A DNA stretch of 40,966 nt from Pontibacillus litoralis JSM 072002 (GCF_000775615.1 NZ_AVPG01000026.1:1-40966); one strand, 5' to 3'; shown: positions 16,222 to 25,321, counted from the first letter of the stretch. The notes: generated from the letters alone by a model not told the origin. A program made the numbers and translations.

Positions 16222-17457
16222 TTACTCTCCTCCTTTTAAAGGCTTCGTAATGGTACCAGTGCGATGAATGTTAACCTTTACATCGATACTTATAGCTAAA
16301 TCCTGAAAATATTCTTCATCCCAATTCTTCTTCCATTTCTCCCATTGCTTTGGGTTACTCCGGTATATGGCTTCGCCGAATCCAAAAATATCTGACTCTA
16401 ATTCTTTAGCACGTTGTATCGATTGCTCCATTGCATCTTTTATGTCCGCCGCTAGTAAATCTTCTACTTGCTTAAGCGTCTCGATTTTAGATAAATCAAT
16501 AGTACACTCAACATCACCTATATTCGCTTTTGTTTCCACAGAAATATTTATCTTTGGTTTGTTTCCTACAACACTTCCTTTAACCTTAGTTTTTGAGCTT
16601 GTTATCTCTTCAGAAATAAACTGTTCTGCATCAGACTCTTTTTCTCGTACAAACTCTTTAATGGATCCTCCTTCTGTAGAACAAACTTGGGTAGCAATGG
16701 TATTGGACACATTGTCCTTAATGTAGTTGTATCCTTTGCTTTCTGTTTCCGATAATTTCCCCTTCATTTTATCCCCTTTGAAGACGACTAGGTTTTTAAG
16801 TTCAATCTTAGCTTTAGGATCTATTTGCTCCACATTTTCAAGGTTATCCCCTTGTTCTTTATCTCCTTTTATTTCAATTCCTGATAATACTGGATTACTA
16901 CCGTCACTCTCCATTTCTGTTACAAATTCATCAATGGACACCGCTTTCGTAGGTGCCCATGATTGGGAAGCCGTTTCAAGTGAACTAAACATTTTATTCG
17001 CTCCGATATATTCAACAGGTGTTACAATATTTAATAATTCATATGCCTTACTACCCTCAGCAACAACCATAAAGAAATCTGTTCTCAATTCATGATCCCG
17101 TATGAAGAAATCCAATGAGCGATGAATTCCTTCAGCTGCTATTTCTTGTCCAAAAATAATCATGCGTATGTGTGATAAATATAACTTTCTTGGCGCTTCA
17201 GTGGTCATTCTACGTAATGCTTCGAAAATCGTTTTCCCAGTTGCCGAGTAGGTAAATACAGCTAATTGTGTTGTACGGCTTTGGGAAGCAACTTCACTAG
17301 GGTTTATTAACTGGACTGTTACTTGATAACCATCGTCTACTTTATCAATTCCAACAGCAGAAGCAATCCCTAATTCATTTAGCTCCCTTGAACTCCAACA
17401 ACCGGTGAGCAAAGCAATAGACAACAATAGATGAAAGAGAAGTATGCATCGCTTCAA
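16222..17457 (-). CDS. GerC-family germination receptor lipoprotein
   Basis: 411 residues. The lipoprotein signal ends LLTGC and is followed by the family's W-S-S-R-E-L-N-E-L-G-I-A-S-A-V-G-I-D motif. Three Ger(x)C domains are expected; visible blocks are the YLSHIRMIIFGQEIA segment in the first, the low-complexity KGDKEQGDNLENVEQIDPKAKI linker region, and the C-terminal domain with AKELESDIFGFGEAIYRSNP-KQWEKWKKNWDE. It is anchored on the outer face of the spore inner membrane. The ATG overlaps the gerA stop by four bases (ATGA). Confidence 0.93.
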   Translation of the reverse strand: MKRCILLFHLLLSIALLTGCWSSRELNELGIASAVGIDKVDDGYQVTVQLINPSEVASQSRTTQLAVFTYSATGKTIFEALRRMTTEAPRKLYLSHIRMIIFGQEIAAEGIHRSLDFFIRDHELRTDFFMVVAEGSKAYELLNIVTPVEYIGANKMFSSLETASQSWAPTKAVSIDEFVTEMESDGSNPVLSGIEIKGDKEQGDNLENVEQIDPKAKIELKNLVVFKGDKMKGKLSETESKGYNYIKDNVSNTIATQVCSTEGGSIKEFVREKESDAEQFISEEITSSKTKVKGSVVGNKPKINISVETKANIGDVECTIDLSKIETLKQVEDLLAADIKDAMEQSIQRAKELESDIFGFGEAIYRSNPKQWEKWKKNWDEEYFQDLAISIDVKVNIHRTGTITKPLKGGE

Positions 17458-19112
17458 CTTTTACTTCCTCCCTCTTCTCTATTTTTAGTTGGAGGTTTAG
17501 GTTTCCCTTTTTTAACTGTTTGTTCCCGAACGACATTCTTTTGGCTAATTAAATGTGGTCGAGTTAATAGACTCCAGTGCGGAAGACGTAGGATAGCGTC
17601 TTTCTGATTGCTTGCATTTAATGGGGCTAAAGGGGACATGTATGGAATACCAAAGGATCGTAGACTGCACAAATGGAGAACCATTACAATCAACCCTAAT
17701 ATAATGCCAAACAAACCGAAAATCGATGCTAAAATCATTAAAAAGACTCGGATCAGTCTCACCGATATACCCATATTAAACGAAGGGGATACGAAGGAGG
17801 AAATAGCCGTTAATGCTACTACTATGACCATTACCGCTGATACTAACCCTGCTTGGACAGCCGCTTCTCCGAGCACTAACGCACCGACAATCGATATAGC
17901 AGAACCAACCGCACGAGGCATACGGATACCAGCTTCATGCAAAATTTCAAAAGCGCCTACCATTAATAAAGCTTCTATAAACGCTGGAAAAGGAACCCCT
18001 TCTCGCTGTGCTGCCAAACTAATTAACAATGGAGTCGGTAGCATTTCATGATGAAATGTCGTTACTGCAATATAGATGGAAGGAGTTAACAATGATAGAA
18101 AAAAAGCAAAATATCTTAATAGTCGAACTGCAATTACAATATCTGTACGATGGTAATAATCTTCACTTGATTGAAAAAATTGTACAAATAAAGCCGGGAC
18201 TAACAATACAAATGGGGTTCCATCTACTAAAATAGCTACCCTGCCTTCCAAAATCCCTGCAGCTATTGTATCAGGACGCTCAGAATTATAAACAGTTGGA
18301 AATGGGGTATATGCTTCATCTTGAATAAACTCTTCAATGTAGCCACTTTCTAATATCGCATCTGTATCAATTCGCTTTAAACGCTCTCTCACTTCTTTTA
18401 CAACGCCATCATTCACAATGCCTTCCAAGTACATCATTGTGACGTCTGTTTTCGTCACCTTTCCAATTGAGTGCGATTCAAGTCGCAAGTTTTTGTCTTT
18501 TATCCTTCTTCGAATAAGCATCGTATTCGTTCTTAATGTTTCTGTAAATCCATCACGTGGTCCTCTCACTACCATTTGTGAGCTCGGCTCCATGACAGCT
18601 CGTTGTTTCCACTCTCTCGTTCCTATAATTAAGCCTGAAGGACTTTCATCAAGTAATAAAATTGTATCACCAGAAAAAACATGATCATATAACGTTTGCA
18701 GATCCGCAAGTTCTTCAACCTCCGAAACTGGCAATAACTGTTGTTTTAATTGTTCAATCATGTTAGATGAAGAAAAATCTTGTTGTTGGATGGATTTTTT
18801 CTCTTTATCCTTTTCCTCCTCAGTATAATCCACCATCATCGATTCTAATATAAATTCCTGAATGGACGTTTTATCAACGAGGCCATCAATAAAGACTAGC
18901 GCACATTTTTTTTCTTTCGATTTCCCAATATAAAACTGCTTAATGACAACATCATTGCTTGCTCCAATGGATTGTTTCAGCTCATCAACATTTTGTTCGA
19001 GCTTATGATGCAACGGTGTCGTTTTAGATTTATCCACGCTAGCAGAAGAGTCTTTGTTTTTTTTACGGCGTTTTTTCAAGTCTTCGATTTTTTTAACTTT
19101 CATTTTTTTCAT
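17454..19112 (-). CDS. GerA-family germination receptor subunit
   Basis: 552 residues. A hydrophilic N-terminal half (to about 320) holds the two-subdomain cytoplasmic region: KQFYIGKSKEKKCALVFIDGL, GDTILLLDES, VRGPRDGFTETLRTNTMLIRRRI and YNSERPDTIAAGILEGRVAILVDGTPF. It is followed by a membrane bundle with the PFPAFIEALLMVGAFEILHEAGIRMPRAVG signature and a basic C-terminal tail. The first 30 residues are unusually Lys-rich. It starts at ATG 19110-19112 after GAGGAAAGGG. Together with GerB and GerC it would form a nutrient receptor in the forespore inner membrane; the germinant cannot be deduced. It is the first gene of a minus-strand unit gerA-gerC-small subunit. Confidence 0.95.
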   Translation of the reverse strand: MKKMKVKKIEDLKKRRKKNKDSSASVDKSKTTPLHHKLEQNVDELKQSIGASNDVVIKQFYIGKSKEKKCALVFIDGLVDKTSIQEFILESMMVDYTEEEKDKEKKSIQQQDFSSSNMIEQLKQQLLPVSEVEELADLQTLYDHVFSGDTILLLDESPSGLIIGTREWKQRAVMEPSSQMVVRGPRDGFTETLRTNTMLIRRRIKDKNLRLESHSIGKVTKTDVTMMYLEGIVNDGVVKEVRERLKRIDTDAILESGYIEEFIQDEAYTPFPTVYNSERPDTIAAGILEGRVAILVDGTPFVLLVPALFVQFFQSSEDYYHRTDIVIAVRLLRYFAFFLSLLTPSIYIAVTTFHHEMLPTPLLISLAAQREGVPFPAFIEALLMVGAFEILHEAGIRMPRAVGSAISIVGALVLGEAAVQAGLVSAVMVIVVALTAISSFVSPSFNMGISVRLIRVFLMILASIFGLFGIILGLIVMVLHLCSLRSFGIPYMSPLAPLNASNQKDAILRLPHWSLLTRPHLISQKNVVREQTVKKGKPKPPTKNREEGGSKS

Positions 19113-19186
19113 GATGAATAACCCTTTCCTCCATATCTGTTATTCATTTTTTCCTAAACGAGGATTTCTATGCTTTCTCGTAAAAA

Positions 19187-19235
19187 AAACAGCCATGACA
19201 CATCTTTGATAACGCAAGATATGTCATAGCTGTTT
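19187..19235 (-). terminator. Terminator of spo0M
   Basis: AAACAGCCATGACACATCTT (19187-19206) pairs with AAGATATGTCATAGCTGTTT (19216-19235) with three mismatches, and the minus strand continues into a run of eight T. It lies just after the spo0M stop and before gerA. Confidence 0.85.
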
Positions 19236-19249
19236 AATCTATAAACGTA

Positions 19250-20014
19250 TTATTTTTTAAAGTGATCAATGACTTGTTGTAACTTGTTCGCAACTACAGA
19301 CTGCCCTTGGGCTAATTCCTCATTTGATAAATGAACACGAACGTGACTCTCATCCATATCTAGCGCTTCAGCAAAGAGACCACTTAATCCTTTAGCACGA
19401 CGGTCCACTTCCATTACTAATTCTAATCCGTTCTCTTGCGGAAAGAATAATACTTCTAGCTCATCAAGATCCTTTCGATAAAGACTACCTGGAGTAAATT
19501 CATATTCCTGGACGATATAACGTTTCTTATACATTTCCATGTCCACTTTACGCAACGTGAAAGAGAGTTCATGCTGTAATGCTGTTAATACGGTTTGAAC
19601 CTCCTCTGAAGGATCAACATGAATGTAATCACGGTCTTGTGGATCTACCGCCATTGGTATATCTAATCCTGTTTGGAACCAAATGGGCAGTCTTCCAAAG
19701 CTTGCAGGTGTATGATCAGGAAGATTAAACGCAAACTCTAATTCCTTTCGCTCTTCTGCTTGAAGCGTAAATGATTCTGTAATAGTAAAACGATGGATTA
19801 CTTCTTCTTCCCTTACTTTACGATCATCGACCTCTTTCAACACTTCCGTCATAAGAAAAAGGGTAATACCATCAATTTGTTGTTCTACGTTACCACCTTG
19901 AATCATTATTCTACCATTTACCGTTTCACCTGCCATGTAGCGGTCTTTCTCCAATTGTGTATCCACATTTGCAGAACCGATGCCAAGACTAGCCATGATT
20001 TTCTTAAACAACAC
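19250..20014 (-). CDS. spo0M: Spo0M-family sporulation-control protein
   Basis: 254 residues, an arrestin-like beta sandwich. Family marks: the N-terminal KKIMASLGIGSANVDTQLEKDRYMAGETVNGRI, the mid FAFNLPDHTPASFGRLPIWFQTGLDI, and the C-terminal LSGLFAEALDMDESHVRVHLSNEELAQG block. In B. subtilis Spo0M is a cytoplasmic regulator of early sporulation, and the mechanism is not settled. The start is GTG 20012-20014 behind AAAGGATG, which gives the usual family N-terminus. It is monocistronic, ended by the hairpin at 19187-19235. Confidence 0.92.
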   Translation of the reverse strand: MLFKKIMASLGIGSANVDTQLEKDRYMAGETVNGRIMIQGGNVEQQIDGITLFLMTEVLKEVDDRKVREEEVIHRFTITESFTLQAEERKELEFAFNLPDHTPASFGRLPIWFQTGLDIPMAVDPQDRDYIHVDPSEEVQTVLTALQHELSFTLRKVDMEMYKKRYIVQEYEFTPGSLYRKDLDELEVLFFPQENGLELVMEVDRRAKGLSGLFAEALDMDESHVRVHLSNEELAQGQSVVANKLQQVIDHFKK

Positions 20015-20115
20015 TCATCATCCTTTACTTAGTTTATATCTTAACTGTGTTTACGGCATTAATAATGAAAAAGTTTCACTATTTTCATAGAATAGTTTCC
20101 CTTCTTCTATGATAC

Positions 20116-20160
20116 AAAAAAAGCGCATCTTTTTCTATGATAGAAAAAGGCGCTTTTTTT
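20116..20160. terminator. Strong nested hairpin with A/T tails
   Basis: AAAAAAAGCGC (20116-20126) pairs with GCGCTTTTTTT (20150-20160), and inside it CTTTTTCTA pairs with TAGAAAAAG around a 3-base loop. It has the shape of a bidirectional terminator, yet no gene ends next to it: spo0M begins about 100 bases away, pointing away. It may end an unannotated transcript. Confidence 0.7.
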
Positions 20161-20498
20161 GTGACTTGATATATATTTAGTCGTCTCTCATGAAATGTCT
20201 CTATCTTTATAATAGAGGTCAATTGGCATATAAACAAGTTGCATTTATACTGACTTAATTAAAAAGAAAGGGAGAAAAATTAAGAGCTTAGTATAAATAA
20301 GTTGCTTCCATCTATTTAGCAGCGGATGAAACATACATGGTAAGCAAAGTTGTTTAAAGCATGTACTGACCTCAAGACTTAGATTACCAAGAAATGCACC
20401 TCATGGTCAAAAGCAAATGAGCGGTTTCAAACAATAAAACAGCCAGTTCAAACAAAAAAATAACCTATTCACACTAGAAAATTACCTTTTTAACGCAA

Positions 20499-20533
20499 AA
20501 CAGGAATCCTTTCGTTAAATTAGGATTCCTGTT
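20499..20533 (-). terminator. Terminator of the LytTR regulator gene
   Basis: A perfect 12-bp stem, AACAGGAATCCT / AGGATTCCTGTT, with an 11-base loop, 9 bases after the response-regulator stop. On the minus strand the T-tract after the stem is short (TTTTGCG). Confidence 0.85.
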
Positions 20534-20542
20534 CACTCTAGA

Positions 20543-21280
20543 TTAGCTTGATTCACTCATTAAATGTTGAATGCGTTGTATATTCTGTTTCGATATTTGA
20601 GCTGGCGTCTCATATCCATCAAAGAATACTACGTAGCTTTTTCCTGATGCTTGAATTCGATTCACTCTCGCTAAATTAATAATAAATGAGCGATGGGATT
20701 GAACGAAATGCTCGTCTAAAAAATCTAAGTAATACTCTAGTGTTTCCGATGATGAGTATTGTGCTGTCGGCGTGTGAATAATCGATTTGCGATCACTTTT
20801 TTCTATAAACAAGATGTCCTCTACTTGCACATAATACAAAGAACGATTAAATCGAATAGGCAATCGTTGCATATTGGCACCTGTCTGTTGCCCTTTTGAT
20901 TGCTTCTTACCTAATACATCCTTTGCTCTCTCTAAAGCTAACATCAATCGACTCATTTCAATCGGTTTTAATATATAGTCTACTGCATTTAAATCAAATG
21001 CTTGTACAGCAAAACTCTCATATGCAGTCGTAAATATATATTTTAATGAAGGTCGTGTCTTTTGTAATTCAGTTACAGCTTCTATCCCTTTTCTTTTTGG
21101 CATTTCAATATCGCACATGACGAGATCTGGTTGGTACTTGAACACCTTCTCTATCATTTCTTCTCCATCTTCCGCTTCACCTACTACTTCAAACGAATCT
21201 GCTGCCATTTTTTCAATCATTTGTCGCAAAAGTTTACGGGAAGGACCTTGATCATCTGCGATTAAAAGACGATAAGTCAT
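20543..21280 (-). CDS. LytTR-family response regulator
   Basis: 245 residues. A receiver domain (1-120) has acidic pocket D9/D10, phospho-acceptor D57 in CDIEMPKRKG, T/S in FTTAYESFA and K105 in LKPIEM. A LytTR DNA-binding domain follows (about 145-243: LPIRFNRSLYYVQVEDILFIEKSDRKSIIHT, then HFVQSHRSFIINLARVNRI). LytTR proteins bind direct-repeat sites. It lies 75 bases after a hybrid histidine kinase on the same strand and is probably its partner. LytTR regulators usually pair with LytS-type kinases, so a HisKA-type hybrid partner is unusual. Target genes are unknown, and no autolysin or carbon-starvation gene adjoins. Confidence 0.93.
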   Translation of the reverse strand: MTYRLLIADDQGPSRKLLRQMIEKMAADSFEVVGEAEDGEEMIEKVFKYQPDLVMCDIEMPKRKGIEAVTELQKTRPSLKYIFTTAYESFAVQAFDLNAVDYILKPIEMSRLMLALERAKDVLGKKQSKGQQTGANMQRLPIRFNRSLYYVQVEDILFIEKSDRKSIIHTPTAQYSSSETLEYYLDFLDEHFVQSHRSFIINLARVNRIQASGKSYVVFFDGYETPAQISKQNIQRIQHLMSESS

Positions 21281-21355
21281 CTACATCATCCTACTGCTAA
21301 ATAATTTTTCTTAATTATAAGTATATAGTAAAATGTATAATTTGTTTAGCTTTTT

Positions 21356-24304
21356 TCACTCAGAATTATTATTACACAGATGCTTTTGAATTACGTCAAT
21401 GAACTTCGTCACTTGTAATGGTTTCGTGACATAATCATCAAAACCGGCCGTCAACCCTTTCTCAATATCACGTGGCATAGCGTTTGCACTAATAGCAATT
21501 ACTGTCGTCTTAGACGTTTCTGGGGTTTGCCTTAATCTTTCTAATACTTCATAGCCATCCGAACCTGGCAAGTTTAAATCTAATAGTATCATATTTGGCT
21601 CATGTGCTTGCGCTAAATCGACTCCCATTTCTCCATTAGTAGCAGCTAACAATTCAATTTCAGGATACTGTTCTAATATCTTCTGCACAAGGTGAAGGTT
21701 AGCAGGATTATCTTCTACATACAATAATTTCTTCCTACTTTTATATCGTCCATGCTTCATTGCTCGTTGTCGCTCAGAGGATTTGACGTGCAAAGTTTGC
21801 TGATCTACTAGCGGCAAAGCAACAGTAAACGTACTCCCTTGGCCTTCCACACTTTGTACCGTTATCGCCCCATCCATCATAGCTACTAATTGCTTCGTTA
21901 ATGTTAAGCCAATACCAGTCCCTTCAATCACTACGTCATCGCGAATACGTGTAAATGGTTCAAATATATTAGCAATATGTTTATTATCAATGCCAAAACC
22001 AGTATCCTCCACAACAAAATGCAAGTACTCTTGTTTTACGAAGCAAGAAAAATGAATCGACCCTTTCTCGTAATTATATTTAACAGCATTTGAAAGCAAA
22101 TTTAACAATACTTGTTTAAGCCTTGTCCGGTCCGCATAAACGTACAGTTGTTCACATTTATCTATCGCTGTCGTCAACGTAATATCCCGTTTATTTGCAA
22201 GCGGTTGTATGATACTAAACACTTCTTCCATCACTGGGGAAGCTTCGACTGGCTCAATGGAAACAGATAACTTGCCTGAATCAATTTTAGCTAAATCTAA
22301 TATTTCATTGATGATCGCTAACAAATGATTACCCGCTCGAATAATTTCTTCTACATTCTCCAATTGTGACTCAGTTAAACGATCTTCTCCATCAAATTCT
22401 AATAATTGAGCAAATCCTAATATCGCATTCATCGGTGTCCTTAATTCATGACTCATACTAGATAAAAATTCAGACTTAGCCTCGGAAGCACGCTCCGCTT
22501 CTTCTTTTGCTTGTTTTAACGATTGTTGCAATTCTTTCAAGTCTGTAATATCTCGGACTGTTAACACGTATTGATTGTGACCTATATAGGAGTCAGTAAT
22601 CGGTGACAATCTACCTTGGAACCACCTTTTTCCACCTATCGTTTCGATATAATACTCGATATTTTTCACTTGTTGCGTTTGTTTCACTTCTTTAATGGAA
22701 TCCATAAATAGTTGTGCATCTTTTGGAGAGAATACTTCATCAATCGTTGTGTTCATTAATTCCTCTTTCGGCATAGATAGCTGTTGTTCATCTCTCGTCC
22801 AAATCGTTAAATAATGACCATACTCATCTAAGCGCATAATAATATCGTCGATGGAAGAAATAACAGCTTTCAAATCAGACTCCCGTATGACAATCTCCTG
22901 TTGAGCGTTATGTAACGCAATATTAGCTTTGCCTAGCGTTTCACCCATTACTTGAATACTAGAAGAAATGTCGTCTAGTTCTTGAATGTCGTATATTTTT
23001 CTTTGCTGAAAATAATCTCCTTCACCGATTTCATGGACCATATCGTTCATCTCCATAAGTGGCGCTGAGAACTGGTAACTCATTTTACGAGCATACTTGG
23101 ACAAATACAGCATATAAACGACGTATAAAAGGAATAATCCCGCAATCATAAACGCCCCGATACGTAATAATTTCTCATTGACTGTCGTTATATTATTATA
23201 AATGTTCTCCCCTTGCACAATCACCATCAATTTCCACCCTGTGCTTGGTACAGTTGACCAGGCCACAACTTGCTCTTCTCCTTGTAGCGTAACTGTGGAC
23301 ATCCCTTTATGCTGCCCTTCCATTTCAGCAGCAAGTTTTTTAGTTTCTTCTCGATTATACATATTAAAATCTTTTGGTTTAATCGTACTTTCTAAAACCG
23401 CTCGATGGTATGTTTGATTTTTAAGTTCAACCCCTAGCAATTGCTCCCCTTTCTTCGGCAAGGCAAGAATCGCTCCATCATCTTCTACCAACACGCCAAA
23501 TCCATCCCAAGGTATATTTAAATCTAATACATCATTTGCGATAGTCGATACTTTCACATCAATGCCAACGACACCTTCAAGAAAATTACCATGATATACA
23601 GGTGCGATAGCGGAAGAAATCCATCCTCGACCAGCTTGATCTAAATAAGCATCTGTCCACTTCACTTTCCGATATGGATTATGCTCTTCGTTTGCTTCAT
23701 AATAAAAATCGTATTGAGCAAAGTTCAAATATGGTGCATATTCATGCATAACCTTAAAATACGGATAGATGACATTTAATGAGTCATATGTATTAAAGTA
23801 AACGGACGAAATCAAGGGCTCTGACTCATAAATATGTTTCATAAATGATTGTGTTGATAAAACCTGGGCGACTTTATTCATGTCATGCTCATCTCGAGGT
23901 TGAAGCGCGCTATAATAAACCGCCGCTCCGTCTTCTGCGCGATTTTTCGTAGTATGAAGAACGCCCTCTTCCGTATAGCCTAATCGCTGACGATCAACTT
24001 CTTCTAGACTGACTTCTTGCTGTAAAGCTAACTCCATCTCTTTTCGAAACAAATCTGTCATTCTAGAAATCGATTTCACCTCATTGGAGATTACTTGACC
24101 TTCTCGTATCGCAACTTGCTCTATATCTTCAAAGGCTTCGTCCTCTAGCCCATTAACCGTTACCTTTTTGGACCATTCGTATGTAACGAAATAAAGCAAG
24201 CCAAAAATCATCCCTACAATAAATAAAGGAAGTAACGTTTTCCTTCTAAACGAATGCCATAGCCACATTTTTAGCGGCCATTTCTTTTGCACGTCTTCGC
24301 TCAT
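21356..24304 (-). CDS. Membrane hybrid sensor histidine kinase (Cache-PAS-HisKA-REC)
   Basis: 982 residues. Helix 1 (about 22-42) and helix 2 (383-402) enclose a 340-residue outside sensor that looks like a double Cache domain (Y-F-N-T-Y-D..., FLEGVVGIDVKVSTI, DDGAILALPKKGEQLLG, TGWKLMVIV). Then come a HAMP-like segment (410-465), a PAS domain (475-590), a HisKA domain with H619 in SSMSHELRTPMNAILGF, an ATPase domain (N box NLLSNAVKYN, G1 DTGFGI, G2 GTGIGLTL) and a receiver domain (858-975) with D909 and K960. There is no HPt domain. The start is ATG 24302-24304 after AAGGTGATGG. A ligand of Cache type (amino or carboxylic acid, for example) is the usual input; output probably goes to the adjacent LytTR regulator. 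Confidence 0.93.
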   Translation of the reverse strand: MSEDVQKKWPLKMWLWHSFRRKTLLPLFIVGMIFGLLYFVTYEWSKKVTVNGLEDEAFEDIEQVAIREGQVISNEVKSISRMTDLFRKEMELALQQEVSLEEVDRQRLGYTEEGVLHTTKNRAEDGAAVYYSALQPRDEHDMNKVAQVLSTQSFMKHIYESEPLISSVYFNTYDSLNVIYPYFKVMHEYAPYLNFAQYDFYYEANEEHNPYRKVKWTDAYLDQAGRGWISSAIAPVYHGNFLEGVVGIDVKVSTIANDVLDLNIPWDGFGVLVEDDGAILALPKKGEQLLGVELKNQTYHRAVLESTIKPKDFNMYNREETKKLAAEMEGQHKGMSTVTLQGEEQVVAWSTVPSTGWKLMVIVQGENIYNNITTVNEKLLRIGAFMIAGLFLLYVVYMLYLSKYARKMSYQFSAPLMEMNDMVHEIGEGDYFQQRKIYDIQELDDISSSIQVMGETLGKANIALHNAQQEIVIRESDLKAVISSIDDIIMRLDEYGHYLTIWTRDEQQLSMPKEELMNTTIDEVFSPKDAQLFMDSIKEVKQTQQVKNIEYYIETIGGKRWFQGRLSPITDSYIGHNQYVLTVRDITDLKELQQSLKQAKEEAERASEAKSEFLSSMSHELRTPMNAILGFAQLLEFDGEDRLTESQLENVEEIIRAGNHLLAIINEILDLAKIDSGKLSVSIEPVEASPVMEEVFSIIQPLANKRDITLTTAIDKCEQLYVYADRTRLKQVLLNLLSNAVKYNYEKGSIHFSCFVKQEYLHFVVEDTGFGIDNKHIANIFEPFTRIRDDVVIEGTGIGLTLTKQLVAMMDGAITVQSVEGQGSTFTVALPLVDQQTLHVKSSERQRAMKHGRYKSRKKLLYVEDNPANLHLVQKILEQYPEIELLAATNGEMGVDLAQAHEPNMILLDLNLPGSDGYEVLERLRQTPETSKTTVIAISANAMPRDIEKGLTAGFDDYVTKPLQVTKFIDVIQKHLCNNNSE

Positions 24305-24425
24305 TGAACCATCACCTTCTACGTAGCTTCACCAATTTCATTCCTTCATCCATCTCTTTCAACAAAAAAAGACTTTGACATCATGATACTATATCCGAAC
24401 AAATAGGTGTAGGCATTATGAAAAA

Positions 24426-24453
24426 ACACCCTCTCCAATTACGGAGAAGGTGC
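24426..24453 (-). terminator. Terminator of thiT
   Basis: On the minus strand GCACCTTCTCC pairs with GGAGAGGGTGT (two G-U pairs) around a 6-base loop and is followed by TTTTTT. Confidence 0.88.
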
Positions 24454-24467
24454 TTCATTTAGATTTA

Positions 24468-25061
24468 CTAAGCAGCATGTCTCTCATTCTGTTTAGTTGA
24501 ACGAATAAGCTGTGGCCTAGAATATAGTATAAAACTTAACACGATGGCACTAATTACAAAAGAAGGAATAATATATCCCGCATTATACGTTAAGGAGTAG
24601 TACCATACAGCCATCCCTTCAGGAGCGAATGATCCAAAGAATACGACACCACCTATAAAATGGCTTATTAAACGTCCCATACTACCAATAAATGTACCAA
24701 GTGTTACATAAAAGATGAACTTCTTTCTATTCTCTGAACGCAAAGCACGTTGAACGTGGATGGAAAATATCCCCGCTAATCCAACGACACTATACGCTAA
24801 TGGATAGTCTAAAATGTACTGAACAGGATGAACGATATACGGATTAATGAATGAATTAATGATTCCTACCATCAACCCTGTTACTAAACCGCCTTTAAGC
24901 CCCCAACGAAAAGCCATGAATAATATAGGAAGCATCGCCAGTGATATCGATCCTCCTTGAAGCCACAATGGAATGGATAAGTATGGTAGGCTAAATACAA
25001 TTCCCAGCGCCGCAAATAATGAAACCTCTACAATAAATAATACACGTTGATTCCTCATCAT
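24468..25061 (-). CDS. thiT: ThiT, thiamine-binding S component of an ECF transporter
   Basis: 197 residues with six predicted helices. The GGSISLAMLPILFMAFRWGLKGGL segment, the VHPVQYILDYPLAYSVVGLAGIF segment and the GSMGRLISHFIGGVVFFGSFAPEGM block are those of ThiT/YuaJ, whose pocket binds thiamine and TPP. It needs the shared EcfA-EcfA'-EcfT energising module, which is not in this window. Adjacent ATGs at 25061 and 25058 are both possible behind AAGGGAGAG. The TPP riboswitch upstream independently confirms the substrate. Confidence 0.94.
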   Translation of the reverse strand: MMRNQRVLFIVEVSLFAALGIVFSLPYLSIPLWLQGGSISLAMLPILFMAFRWGLKGGLVTGLMVGIINSFINPYIVHPVQYILDYPLAYSVVGLAGIFSIHVQRALRSENRKKFIFYVTLGTFIGSMGRLISHFIGGVVFFGSFAPEGMAVWYYSLTYNAGYIIPSFVISAIVLSFILYSRPQLIRSTKQNERHAA

Positions 25062-25171
25062 ATCTCTCCCTTATTCTTATTAAAAAAGCGCACAAAAAAA
25101 GCCATGCAAAGGGAGAGCCTTCGATGGATTTTACCTTTTATAACGTGGCATCACATTGTACCATCCAAAAG

Positions 25172-25257
25172 CCACATCCCTACGTAAGTATGAACTAACA
25201 GGTTCATAGGGTCAGAACAACTTGTTCACTCTCAGCCAGTTCAGGCTCCCCTTGTGG
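25172..25257 (-). promoter_or_regulatory. TPP (THI-box) riboswitch controlling thiT
   Basis: The minus strand carries the conserved TPP aptamer: CCACAAGGGGAGCCTG, then CTGAGAGTGAAC, GACCCTATGAACCTG and finally ACTTACGTAGGGATGTGG. CCACA and TGTGG close helix P1. The 3' part of P1 (GTGGC) can alternatively pair with GCCAC at 25145-25149, a possible antiterminator, and a run of seven T follows GCATGGC at about 25100, a candidate terminator tail. The expected behaviour is shut-off of thiT when TPP is plentiful. The aptamer is certain; the exact expression-platform fold is my inference. Confidence 0.93.
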
Positions 25258-25282
25258 ACTCTCTTTTATTCACTTTACATCC

Positions 25283-25311
25283 ATTATAAGGAATACGGAA
25301 ATTTATTGCAA
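25283..25311 (-). promoter_or_regulatory. Predicted sigma-A promoter of the thiT leader
   Basis: TTGCAA (25306-25311) and TATAAT (25283-25288) are 17 bp apart on the minus strand, placing transcription start about 20 bases before the riboswitch aptamer. Confidence 0.75.
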
Positions 25312-25321
25312 CTATTGGTTT

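Larger units (their letters stand above)
20015..20542. other. Gene-free 500-base region with hairpins and short repeats
   Basis: Contains the spo0M upstream region, a strong nested hairpin at 20116-20160, and the terminator at 20499-20533. Between them a 13-base direct repeat, ATAAACAAGTTGC (20230-20242) and ATAAATAAGTTGC (20293-20305), overlaps an inverted TTTATACT/AGTATAAA pair. AAAGGGAGAAAAATTAAG at about 20268 resembles a ribosome site but opens no reading frame. A small RNA is possible but not shown. Confidence 0.5.
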
